DNA of 28,991 bases from Anaerolineales bacterium UBA2200 (GTDB lineage: Bacteria > Chloroflexota > Anaerolineae > UBA2200): NCBI GenBank assembly GCA_002327925.1, contig DCVA01000011.1, forward strand, positions 331 through 29,321, written 5' to 3'. Positions 1-7,352 of this stretch are shown one piece after another; the stretch's first letter is position 1; the number at the start of each line of letters is the position of its first letter. Both the position numbers and the translations under genes were made by a program. The notes below the pieces were generated by a model. The model was not told the DNA's origin. It made no database searches and saw nothing but the letters and a program-made list of their open reading frames with translations.

Positions 1-27
1 CTGAGCCAGGATCAAACCCTCCGTACA
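1..27 (-). rRNA. 16S rRNA gene, 5' end only (runs off the left edge)
   Basis: The first 20 bases are the reverse complement of the conserved start of bacterial 16S rRNA (GTTTGATCCTGGCTCAG). The gene is therefore read leftwards and only its first ~27 nt lie in the window. The exact mature 5' end is placed by analogy with E. coli and is uncertain by a few bases. The two strong promoters to its right, also on the minus strand, support a real rrn locus. Confidence 0.93.
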
Positions 28-126
28 GTCTATGTGGTTTTCACCACTGTTGAACTGACTTCGGGCCCCAAGATTGTTCGCGTGACTGTCCTATCACTCT
101 TCAGTTGTTAAGGTGCGCCCTAGCGA
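28..126 (-). other. rRNA leader (transcribed spacer upstream of 16S)
   Basis: This ~100 nt stretch lies between the predicted start site of the proximal rRNA promoter (about 126) and the mature 16S end. It contains a small hairpin with a 5-bp stem (34-38 with 43-47) and a 4-nt loop, plausibly part of the processing stem. No reading frame is credible, and I could not identify a boxA antitermination motif with confidence. Confidence 0.6.
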
Positions 127-132
127 GTGGCA

Positions 133-161
133 ACTATATCACAGAACTAATTTGTTGTCAA
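133..161 (-). promoter_or_regulatory. rRNA promoter P2 (proximal)
   Basis: Read on the minus strand: a perfect -35 TTGACA (156-161), a 17-bp spacer (139-155) and -10 TATAGT (133-138). A TG lies one base upstream of the -10, giving an extended -10. The predicted start is near 126, about 100 nt upstream of 16S. This is a housekeeping-sigma promoter of nearly ideal sequence, as expected for rRNA. Confidence 0.85.
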
Positions 162-176
162 ATCCCGCTCGGCACC

Positions 177-206
177 AAAAAACCGACGCGCTACTACTCA
201 CGTCGG
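177..206 (-). terminator. Rho-independent terminator between the two rRNA promoters
   Basis: On the minus strand: CCGACG (206-201), a 12-nt loop, CGTCGG (188-183), then six T (182-177). The flanking CCAAA on the left arm can pair with part of the T run, which lengthens the stem. Only transcripts from the distal promoter P1 can reach it in this direction, because the neighbouring gene is divergent. It therefore either ends a ~130-nt P1 RNA or must be read through by an antitermination complex. Confidence 0.75.
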
Positions 207-312
207 CTTTGGCGAAGGCCATGGCCGCGTTACTCTGCGTTCTGACTCCCGCCTTCTGTTGTCTGATCGTCTCGCCATCTGGCGAACGAGATCATTCCGT
301 ACTGTAGGGGAG

Positions 313-341
313 ACTATAGCACCGGTCTGGAAAAATGTCAA
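313..341 (-). promoter_or_regulatory. rRNA promoter P1 (distal) or promoter of a short RNA
   Basis: On the minus strand: -35 TTGACA (336-341), a 17-bp spacer and -10 TATAGT (313-318) preceded by TGC (extended -10). The boxes are identical to those of P2, 180 bp away. The predicted start is near 306. The first ~130 nt downstream end at the terminator at 177-206. That RNA would carry an imperfect hairpin around 264-291 with a CGCC/GGCG core. Confidence 0.82.
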
Positions 342-367
342 ATGCACCAATACGGGCAAATGCTTCG

Positions 368-396
368 TTGACTCCACCTTTGTTCTGTGCTAATCT
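368..396 (+). promoter_or_regulatory. Promoter of the 404-2485 gene, leaderless type
   Basis: -35 TTGACT (368-373), a 17-bp spacer and -10 TAATCT (391-396) with an upstream TGC. A start site 7-8 bases after the -10 falls on the ATG at 404, so the mRNA would begin at its own start codon. No Shine-Dalgarno sequence is present before that ATG. Confidence 0.65.
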
Positions 397-403
397 TGCG
401 TAC

Positions 404-2485
404 ATGAGCAAGAGCAGGCTCGTATGGGTCGCGCTGCTTACCCTGCTCGCCCTGGTCCTGCGCTGGCGTGCCGCATTGATGCTGCCTGTCGACTACAACG
501 AGCCAAGCGTGCTTCAGACCGCAGGCCGGTATGCAGACTCCCTCGCTCAGGGTAACTTGTACTCACTGCTGACAGTCCCCGATGTGCCTGATTCCCCCCC
601 TCTGGTCAGACTGCTGTACGCGACCGTGATGGCCATCACCGGGAATGTGGCCGGCCAGCCTCCTGTGGCGCGCCTGGTGTCGGCCGGCTTCGGCACTCTC
701 CAGACGGCTCTATTGGCCTGGATCAACCCTGTGGCCGGGTTCTTGCTCGCCGTCCACACTCTGACCATCAAGTACACGGCGCAGGCGTACCTCGAAGCGA
801 TACCTGCCTTCCTCGTCCTTCTTTCCATGCTCGCAGCGGACAAGGCCGTGGCATCCAGCGTCAGGATCAACCGCTGGCTGATCCTTTCGGCCCTCGCGGC
901 CGGCGCTACTGTTGCCTCCAACTATCGATATCTGATTCCGATCTGCGCGATCTGTCTCGTTCTTGCCAGTGCTTTTCGCCGCCGGATGCAGCCGCTCTTG
1001 TTCTGGCTATGCCTCACAGCCCTGAGCTACTGGCTGCTGAATCTTCAGCTCTGGTCCAGCCCGCTCGGACCTTTGCGCGCCTGGCTGGCCTCCGGCTCCT
1101 CTCTCCTGCCTGGACGATGGTCGTCCGGGGCCCATCTGCCCTGGTATCAGCAGCTCCTCTACCTCTGGCGCTCTGTGCCGTGGCACCCGGGGGTGTTTCT
1201 TCTCTCGCTTGACAGCGCGATCTGTGCCCTTGGGGCCCTGGGTGTGCCCCTCCTCTGGCGCCGCCACAGAACCTTCGCTCTGTGGCTGGCTCTGGGCGTC
1301 CTGTGGCTTCTTCTGTGGCCCTCCCGCTGGCCCGAACAGGCCGTGCTTGTCGTGGTTCCGCTTTGCCTGTCAGCGGGAGTGCTGGCCACGGAAGGTGTGC
1401 GCTGGCTCGACCGGCGCACCCCGATTGTGGCCCCTCTTCGCCCGTTCGTGCCGGACCCCTCCGTCACCCTGACGCTTGGGCTGATGGTTCTGGGGTTGCT
1501 CGTGCTGGGCACCTACCTGCAAGCACAGTACGATCGAGAAATGTTGAGCTGGACTTTCCTGAACAAGGCGACCTCGGACCTCCCCAGCAACTCGGTGCGC
1601 GCATTGGTATTGGACACGGAAGGCCACATCTGGGCCGGCACAGAAGCCGGGGCGTCTCGATTCGACAACGGGTCGTGGGTCACCTTCGATGCAGCTAATT
1701 CGGATATACCCCACAATACCGTGCGTGCAATCGCGGTCGAGAGCGCCGGTCGGCTCTGGTTCGGCACAGACGGGGGCCTCGGCGCTCTCTACGGCCACCA
1801 GTGGATCACCGTGCCCCTGCCATCCGCGTTTTCGGGCAGCCAGATACTCTGCCTGGCCACGCTGCCTCCCGCTCACGACAGAGAGGCAACCCCCGGCCCC
1901 TTGTGGGTCGGCACGGCCGACGGCGCACTGTACTACGATGGCTCCGCCTGGACCTCCTATACACAGGACAACTCCGGCCTGGCTGGCTCCCGGGTGCTTT
2001 CCATCGCCGTAGATCTGAGCGGTATGGTCTGGTTCGGGACCTGGGGCGGGCTTTCGGCGTTCGACGGCACTGCGTGGACGTCCTACACCAGCGCGAACTC
2101 CGGCCTGATCTACGACACGGTATCTTCCGTCGTGATCGACCGGCAAGGGCGAGTCTGGTGTGGGACCCTGGATGGCATCAGCGTGCTGGATGACTCCCGC
2201 TGGTACAGCTACCATCCGGCCAACTCGACACTGCGCTTCAGCACCGCCACCGTTCTGGCAGTCGATGAGGAGGACCACATCTGGATGGGCAGCGATCTGC
2301 CCGCCGGCCCGGTGGGGGCTGCCGCGTACTTCGATGGTGACAGGTGGATTGACCATAGCGAGTACTTTTCCGGCTTGCATCAGGCCCCCGTGCGCGCCAT
2401 CGTGGCCACATCCGAGAATGGCGTCTGGTTCGGCACCCTCCTCGAGGGGGTCGTTGTGTACGACCCCTCTGCGGGACAGGAATAG
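404..2485 (+). CDS. Polytopic membrane protein (GT-C-like) fused to a seven-blade Reg_prop beta-propeller
   Basis: About 693 aa. Residues ~5-385 are a run of hydrophobic segments. The first loop carries an acidic DYNEP motif, followed by a PPL element, an arrangement seen in GT-C glycosyltransferases of the ArnT/PMT type. The glycosyltransferase call is therefore only a resemblance. Residues ~400-690 hold seven repeats whose strands end in WAGT, WFGT, WVGT, WFGT, WCGT, WMGS and WFGT. This is the Reg_prop pattern of hybrid two-component sensors, here exactly one propeller and with no Y_Y_Y, kinase or DNA-binding domain. The propeller follows the last membrane segment and probably faces outwards. 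An upstream ATG at 335 is rejected because it overlaps the divergent rRNA promoter and precedes the gene's own promoter. The ATG at 404 matches a leaderless start. Confidence 0.8.
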   Translation: MSKSRLVWVALLTLLALVLRWRAALMLPVDYNEPSVLQTAGRYADSLAQGNLYSLLTVPDVPDSPPLVRLLYATVMAITGNVAGQPPVARLVSAGFGTLQTALLAWINPVAGFLLAVHTLTIKYTAQAYLEAIPAFLVLLSMLAADKAVASSVRINRWLILSALAAGATVASNYRYLIPICAICLVLASAFRRRMQPLLFWLCLTALSYWLLNLQLWSSPLGPLRAWLASGSSLLPGRWSSGAHLPWYQQLLYLWRSVPWHPGVFLLSLDSAICALGALGVPLLWRRHRTFALWLALGVLWLLLWPSRWPEQAVLVVVPLCLSAGVLATEGVRWLDRRTPIVAPLRPFVPDPSVTLTLGLMVLGLLVLGTYLQAQYDREMLSWTFLNKATSDLPSNSVRALVLDTEGHIWAGTEAGASRFDNGSWVTFDAANSDIPHNTVRAIAVESAGRLWFGTDGGLGALYGHQWITVPLPSAFSGSQILCLATLPPAHDREATPGPLWVGTADGALYYDGSAWTSYTQDNSGLAGSRVLSIAVDLSGMVWFGTWGGLSAFDGTAWTSYTSANSGLIYDTVSSVVIDRQGRVWCGTLDGISVLDDSRWYSYHPANSTLRFSTATVLAVDEEDHIWMGSDLPAGPVGAAAYFDGDRWIDHSEYFSGLHQAPVRAIVATSENGVWFGTLLEGVVVYDPSAGQE

Positions 2486-2535
2486 GCCGGCGTGCCCTTA
2501 CCATCACCCAGCCCTCCCTTTAGGAAAAGCCCTGC

Positions 2536-3261
2536 ATGAGCGAGTGCTCACAAAGTAATTCCACTGCGTACCTCGTCCGTCCGCCGCTGCGGCTGGCCGT
2601 GTTCGATTTGGATGGCACCCTCAAAGAGGCTTACAGCCCGTGGATGTACCTGCACCGCGCTCTTGGAACCCAAATCCCCGCCGAGGAGTATCATCAGCAG
2701 TTCGTGCGCGGTGAGATCAGCTATTTGGACTGGGCCCGCCTGGACAGCGCCCTGTGGAAGGGCGTTCCGCTGGCGCGGGTGAAGGAGGTTTTTCGCAGCA
2801 ACACCTACCGCCCGGGCGCAAGGCAGCTGTTCCAGTTCCTGCATCGCCATTCCATCCCCTGCGCGATCGTAAGCACCGGCCTGACCGTTCAGGCCGAACA
2901 GGTCGCGGCAGACCTCGGTGTATGGCGAACCATCGCCAATGAGCTGGCCGTTCAGGACGGCCTGCTCACAGGCGAGGCAATCGTGCATGTGATGGAGGAC
3001 TCCAAGGGTCCGATTATGGCCGGCCTGCAGAGCGAGCTGGGCGCCGCGCCCGAAGAGTGCCTGGCCGTCGGGGACGGCACGGCGGACATCGACCTCTTCG
3101 GCCAGGCGGGTCTGGCCATAGCCGTCTGTCCGCGCTCCGATCTAGTGCGTGACTCGGCGCATTTCGTGATCGAAGACGGTGATCTCGGCAGGATTATCCC
3201 GCTCATCCTCGATCATTTCCATCTGGACGCCTCAAACCAGTTCATCCCATCGCAACACTAA
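2536..3261 (+). CDS. HAD-superfamily phosphatase, SerB-like (subfamily IB)
   Basis: 241 aa, cytosolic. HAD motif I is DLDGT (Asp24 nucleophile, Asp26). Motif II is the Ser/Thr in VSTGL (~113-114). Motif III is Lys157 in DSKGP, and motif IV is GDGTADID (Asp180, Asp184). The helical cap lies between motifs I and II, as in phosphoserine phosphatase and related enzymes that hydrolyse small phosphomonoesters. The substrate cannot be read from sequence. The gene starts 50 bp after the propeller protein and ends 8 bp before the DUF885-like gene, so the three may be co-transcribed. The ribosome site (AGGA about 10 nt before ATG) is weak. Confidence 0.85.
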   Translation: MSECSQSNSTAYLVRPPLRLAVFDLDGTLKEAYSPWMYLHRALGTQIPAEEYHQQFVRGEISYLDWARLDSALWKGVPLARVKEVFRSNTYRPGARQLFQFLHRHSIPCAIVSTGLTVQAEQVAADLGVWRTIANELAVQDGLLTGEAIVHVMEDSKGPIMAGLQSELGAAPEECLAVGDGTADIDLFGQAGLAIAVCPRSDLVRDSAHFVIEDGDLGRIIPLILDHFHLDASNQFIPSQH

Positions 3262-3269
3262 GGAGCCGT

Positions 3270-4490
3270 ATGCCCAGCCATGACCCGATCGCGGAAGAGT
3301 ATGTGCTGCTGGCCCTGCGAATGGACCGCCATAGCCCCGGCCTGGTGGACGCCTATATCGGCCCGGCGGAGCTCAAGGCGAGCGTCGAGGCGGAGCCGTT
3401 GCGGCCCCTCGGCGCCCTCGCCGATGACGCCGCCCGGTTGGCAGAAGCGGTCTGCGGAGCAGGATTCGCGGCAGAGCGGGCCGAGTTCCTGTCCAAGCAG
3501 GTGGGCGCCATGCAGATGACCCTGCGGCGGCTGCGCGGCGAGGATGTACCCTACGTGGAGGAGGTGCAGGCCTGCTTCGACATCACGCCGGCCCGCACTC
3601 CGGAGAGTGAGTTCGACCAGGCCCTGCGAAAGGTCGATTCGCTCTTGCCGGGCCGGGGCGACCTGGCCCAGCGTCAATTGGAATGGAAGCATCAGTTCGA
3701 ACTGCCCTCTGCCTCCGTGTTGCCCGTGATGGAGGCGGCACTCGCTGAGGTGCGGCGCAGAACCATGGACATGATCGGCCTCCCCGATCGGGAAAGCGTG
3801 GAGTTGGAGCTGGTGTCCGGTCAGCCCTGGTCCGGCTACAACTGGTATCTCGGTCAGGGCCGGTCACGAGTCCAGATCAACACGGATCTTCCCGTACGCA
3901 CCGACGATGCCCTCGACTTTATGGCCCATGAGGGCTATCCGGGGCATCACACAGAGTGTGTACTCAAGGAGCAGCTCCTGTACCAGCAGGCAGGCCAGCT
4001 AGAGCACAGCGTGGCTGTGCTGCTCGCGCCCGAGTGCCTCATTGCCGAGGGCATCGCCACTGTGGCCAAGGACGTAATCTTCCTCGACCCGCAGGAGAAG
4101 GCCTCGTGGCTGGGTAACGTCCTGTATCCCCTGGCGGCGATGCAGGTTGACGTTGGGCTGCAACTGGAGCTGGAGAGGGTGAGCGAGCCGCTCTCCAGAC
4201 TGAGTGACAACGTGGGCTTTATGCTGCATCAGGACGGCAAGCCGGAGGCGGAGGTGGTGGAGTACGTGCGGCACTACGGTCTGCGCACGGCTCTGGAGGC
4301 GCAGCGCACGGTCGCCTTTGTCAACAACCCGCTCTACCGTGCCTACATCTTCAACTACTCGCACGGGCGCCGCCTGCTCAAGCAGGCCTTTGCGGCACGC
4401 GGTGTGCTGGACATCTTCCGCTGGGTGCTGACCACGCCGGTCACCCCCTCATCGGTCGCTGCCCGAGTTGGAGCCAGCTCCGAGGTTTAG
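3270..4490 (+). CDS. DUF885-like putative zinc metallohydrolase
   Basis: 406 aa, no signal peptide. The key signature is HEGYPGHH at residues 220-227, followed by a conserved Glu region ECLIAEG (255-261). Together these match the metal site typical of the DUF885 family, predicted peptidases or hydrolases with a long helical fold. Family members are usually 550-600 aa, so this is a shorter version that lacks much of the usual N-terminal half. The start is supported by AGGAG at 3262-3266. It follows the HAD gene by 8 bp, suggesting an operon. Proteolytic activity is inferred only from the motif. Confidence 0.75.
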   Translation: MPSHDPIAEEYVLLALRMDRHSPGLVDAYIGPAELKASVEAEPLRPLGALADDAARLAEAVCGAGFAAERAEFLSKQVGAMQMTLRRLRGEDVPYVEEVQACFDITPARTPESEFDQALRKVDSLLPGRGDLAQRQLEWKHQFELPSASVLPVMEAALAEVRRRTMDMIGLPDRESVELELVSGQPWSGYNWYLGQGRSRVQINTDLPVRTDDALDFMAHEGYPGHHTECVLKEQLLYQQAGQLEHSVAVLLAPECLIAEGIATVAKDVIFLDPQEKASWLGNVLYPLAAMQVDVGLQLELERVSEPLSRLSDNVGFMLHQDGKPEAEVVEYVRHYGLRTALEAQRTVAFVNNPLYRAYIFNYSHGRRLLKQAFAARGVLDIFRWVLTTPVTPSSVAARVGASSEV

Positions 4491-4504
4491 ACCCGCCTGG
4501 GTCT
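4489..4504. terminator. Short hairpin at the end of the 3270-4490 gene
   Basis: AGACCC, loop GCCT, GGGTCT: a perfect 6-bp stem that includes the last bases of the TAG stop codon. It sits in the 158-bp gap between two convergent genes, but no T run follows on either strand. It is a candidate terminator only. The remainder of the gap (4505-4648) shows nothing else recognisable. Confidence 0.3.
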
Positions 4505-4648
4505 GACCGGCGGACAGGGTGGGAATATGAACTATTGGCGGCCTTGGTGGTAGCCGACGCCCTCTGGTGCAGAGTCTGCCGGCCCAGGGAAGACCCGGTC
4601 GAGCTGCCCCAGCTCAAGTAGTCGCCCCGTTCCGCACCCTCTGGCAGG

Positions 4649-5899
4649 CTAGGTGGCGGATCCGGCCTTGTCCGGCTTCCACCGCCACATCGCAATCGCG
4701 GCCATCAGAGCCAGCACCCCACCGAAGTAGAACGGAGCCGGAGCACCAAAACCCCTGAACCCGAGACCCGGAACGCCGCTCCACAGCACGCCGGCAATCA
4801 ACGAGGCCGGGAAATCGATGATGCCCAGCACGGCGTTGTACGTGCCGTAGGCGGTCCCGCGCACGTGCTCCGGGACAATGTCGGCGATCATTGCCTTGGC
4901 CGTGCCGTAGCTCAGACCGTAGTAGAGGCCGTAGACAGCGTACAGCACCCAGACCTGCCACCCGGTCCTGGCCAACCCAAAGCCCAGGTAGATGACGGCA
5001 TAGACCAGCCAGCCTCCAATGACCAGCTTGCGCCGTCCGATGCGGTCCGAGAGGGAGCCGGCAGGCGCCGACACGAGCGTGTAGACCAGGTTGAAGGTGG
5101 CCAGCATGGCGAGGACTCCGAGCACACTCAACCCACGTTCCTGCGCCCTCAACACCAGGAAAGCGTCCGACGAGTTGCCCAGGTCGAACAGACCCACGAT
5201 CAGCATAAAGGCCATAAAGTTCTTGCCCAGGCTGCGGAAGGCGAACCTGGGAGCCGGCCGCTGCGAGGTCACAGGCACATCGCTGGCTCCGAACGCCAGC
5301 GAAAGCACTGCCAGAGCGGCCGGGACCAGGCTGATCAACACCAGGGCGCGAAACGTGGATGCCCCGAGACCGACCTGACCTCGCTGTGTGAACCATACGA
5401 CGGCCAGGGCGATCAACAGTCCCAGGAACGCTCCCGCGGTATCAGCGGCCCGCTGCACGCCAAAGGCCAGCCCGCGCTTCTCCGGTTCCACCGAGTCGGC
5501 GATCAGCGCATCGCGCGGCGCGGTGCGGATGCCCTTGCCGAAACGATCCGCCCAGCGCACTGCCGCGATGGTCCCCCAGCTATTCGCCAGGTAGAATAAG
5601 GGCTTGACCAGCGCAGAGATGCCATAGCCTGCCACGGCCAGCCACTTGCGCTGGCGCAGCCTGTCCGAGAGCCAGCCGGAGAACACCTTGAGCAGACTTG
5701 CCGTTGCCTCGGCGATGCCCTCAATCAGCCCAATAATGTTCGTCTTCACACCCAGAACGTTGGACAGAAACAGCGGGACCACATTGATCACCATCTCGCT
5801 GGAAACGTCCATCAGGAAACTGGTCAAACTGGTGGCCCAGATGTTGCGGTGCAGCCCGCGCCAGCCCCGTTGCTTCGACTGCTGAGGTCCTTTCGACAC
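4649..5899 (-). CDS. Major facilitator superfamily (MFS) transporter
   Basis: 416 aa with about 12 hydrophobic segments. The MFS loop 2-3 motif GWLSDRLRQRK and its counterpart in the second half, GSLSDRIGRRK, are both present. The cytosolic signature around TAPRDALIADSV is common in MFS drug or metabolite exporters. The substrate is unknown. Translation starts at GTG (5897-5899), five bases after a strong AGGAGG. The gene has its own promoter at 5963-5991 and is divergent from the LarA-like gene. The pair may share regulation through the ~190 bp between their start codons. Confidence 0.87.
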   Translation of the reverse strand: MSKGPQQSKQRGWRGLHRNIWATSLTSFLMDVSSEMVINVVPLFLSNVLGVKTNIIGLIEGIAEATASLLKVFSGWLSDRLRQRKWLAVAGYGISALVKPLFYLANSWGTIAAVRWADRFGKGIRTAPRDALIADSVEPEKRGLAFGVQRAADTAGAFLGLLIALAVVWFTQRGQVGLGASTFRALVLISLVPAALAVLSLAFGASDVPVTSQRPAPRFAFRSLGKNFMAFMLIVGLFDLGNSSDAFLVLRAQERGLSVLGVLAMLATFNLVYTLVSAPAGSLSDRIGRRKLVIGGWLVYAVIYLGFGLARTGWQVWVLYAVYGLYYGLSYGTAKAMIADIVPEHVRGTAYGTYNAVLGIIDFPASLIAGVLWSGVPGLGFRGFGAPAPFYFGGVLALMAAIAMWRWKPDKAGSAT

Positions 5900-5962
5900 G
5901 CTTCCTCCTGTTACTACCCCGATCCGCCCCGTGCTCTGGCGGGCGGCTCTGACTGTTGGGCT

Positions 5963-5991
5963 ACTCTACGCCGAGGTGCACATTTGGTCAA
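5963..5991 (-). promoter_or_regulatory. Promoter of the MFS gene at 4649-5899
   Basis: On the minus strand: -35 TTGACC (5986-5991), a 17-bp spacer and -10 TAGAGT (5963-5968). The predicted start is near 5956, giving a ~57-nt leader before the GTG at 5899. Confidence 0.6.
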
Positions 5992-6026
5992 ATAGACTCT
6001 GGATCGGTCGTAGCCGGCCCATGTCC

Positions 6027-6055
6027 TTGGTGCCGCGCGTGTCGTGCCTTATAAT
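6027..6055 (+). promoter_or_regulatory. Promoter of the LarA-like gene
   Basis: -35 TTGGTG (6027-6032), a 17-bp spacer and a consensus -10 TATAAT (6050-6055). The predicted start site near 6062 lies after an upstream in-frame GTG (6044), which rules that codon out as the translation start. Confidence 0.65.
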
Positions 6056-6091
6056 GAGCTTGCTCGGCGCACCCCTGACCAGGAGCAAGAC

Positions 6092-7348
6092 GTGGACACA
6101 TGCCCGCTCGCATACGGTCATTCAACTCAGACCGTCACCCTGCCTTTCGGTGACGTGAGCTGGCTCCTTGAGCGCGAGCTGCCAAAAGCTCGGGAGTCAG
6201 AGGAGGGCCTGTTGCGCCGCGCTCTGGAGCGCCCTCTGGGGACAGAGCGCCTTGCCCGTGTGGTTCATCCGGACCAGAGTGTGGCCATCGTGGTGAGCGA
6301 TCTCACCCGTCCCTGCCCGACAGCTCGCATTCTGCCCTTTCTGCTCTCGGAGCTAGAGCGGGCGGGAGTAGCCGCACGCAGTGTGCATGTCGTGTTTGCC
6401 CTGGGAGGACACCGCTGCCTCACCGTGCCTGAGAGGGCCTCCCTGCTCAGCCCGGCCATCTACGACCGAGTGTGCTGCGAAGATATCGGGGCCGGTCCCT
6501 TTGTCGACCTGGGCCGCACCCGGCGGGGCACTCCCATCCAGATCTACCAGCCAGTCGTCGAGGCGGACTGGCGGATCTACGTCGGCAATATCGAGTATCA
6601 CTACTTCGCCGGCTACACGGGAGGAGCTAAGGCGCTTTTGCCAGGCGTCTCCAGCCCCGAGTCCATCCGCGCCAACCACTCCTGGATGGTGCACGAAGAG
6701 GCCGCGGCAGGCCGGCTGGATGGCAATCCGGTGCGCGAAGATATGGAGGAAGCGGCCTCGCGCCTCGGGCCTACCTTCCTGCTGAACGTAGTCCTCGATG
6801 CCGACAAGCGCATCGTTGAGGCCGTAGCCGGTGACCTGACCCTGGCTCACAGGCAGGGCTGTCGCAGGGTAGACGAGCTCTATCGCGTGCCGATCGAGCG
6901 GCCGGCGGACATCGTTCTGGCCAGCGCCGGCGGGTGGCCCAAGGACATCAACCTCTACCAGGCGCACAAGGCACTGGAGAACGCCGCCCGCGCGGTGCGT
7001 GACGGGGGGATCTTGATTCTGGTGGCGGAGTGCCCGGAAGGCCTGGGCAACCCTGTCTTTGCCGAATGGATGACCTCCGGCAACACGCCCGACGAGATGC
7101 TGCGGCGTATTCGGGAGCATTTTGTGCTCGGAGGGCACAAGGCCGCCGCCATAGCCAAGACCATGAGGCGCCGGGTGCGCATCTTCCTGGTCTCCGCGAT
7201 GGCGCCGGACCTGGTGACTGGAATGGGCTTGACGCCTTTCGCGACAGCGCAGGAAGCAATGCTCGCCGCGCAGAGCGAAATGGGGCAAGCGGCACGGTGG
7301 GCCGCATTGCCCCATGCCGGCTCGACTCTACCCTCACTGGCGAACTGA
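6092..7348 (+). CDS. LarA-family (DUF2088) nickel-pincer racemase/epimerase
   Basis: 418 aa from a GTG start with AGGAG six bases upstream. The lactate racemase LarA uses a nickel-pincer nucleotide cofactor bound through a lysine. Its conserved residues Asp72, Arg75, His108, His174, Lys184 and His200 correspond here to Asp70, Arg73, His107, His170, Lys180 and His196. The H-K-H spacing (10 and 16 residues) is identical. The motifs DLTRPCP, GGHR, EYHYFAGYTGGAK and NHSWM surround these residues. Family members isomerise various 2-hydroxyacids, so the substrate is open. The cofactor-making genes larB, larC and larE are not in this window. The gene ends 4 bp from the convergent thiolase. Confidence 0.88.
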   Translation: MDTCPLAYGHSTQTVTLPFGDVSWLLERELPKARESEEGLLRRALERPLGTERLARVVHPDQSVAIVVSDLTRPCPTARILPFLLSELERAGVAARSVHVVFALGGHRCLTVPERASLLSPAIYDRVCCEDIGAGPFVDLGRTRRGTPIQIYQPVVEADWRIYVGNIEYHYFAGYTGGAKALLPGVSSPESIRANHSWMVHEEAAAGRLDGNPVREDMEEAASRLGPTFLLNVVLDADKRIVEAVAGDLTLAHRQGCRRVDELYRVPIERPADIVLASAGGWPKDINLYQAHKALENAARAVRDGGILILVAECPEGLGNPVFAEWMTSGNTPDEMLRRIREHFVLGGHKAAAIAKTMRRRVRIFLVSAMAPDLVTGMGLTPFATAQEAMLAAQSEMGQAARWAALPHAGSTLPSLAN

Positions 7349-7352
7349 GACT

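Noticed and set aside
113..307. 64-codon plus-strand frame upstream of the first gene
   Set aside because: It spans rRNA promoter P2, the terminator and the P1 leader, and has no ribosome site.
335..403. 23-codon N-terminal extension of the propeller protein from ATG 335
   Set aside because: It begins inside the divergent rRNA promoter and upstream of the gene's own -35 and -10. The hydrophobic N-terminus starts naturally at 404.
1370..2380. 336-codon minus-strand frame opposite the propeller
   Set aside because: It overlaps seven well-formed propeller repeats on the plus strand and has no domain of its own.
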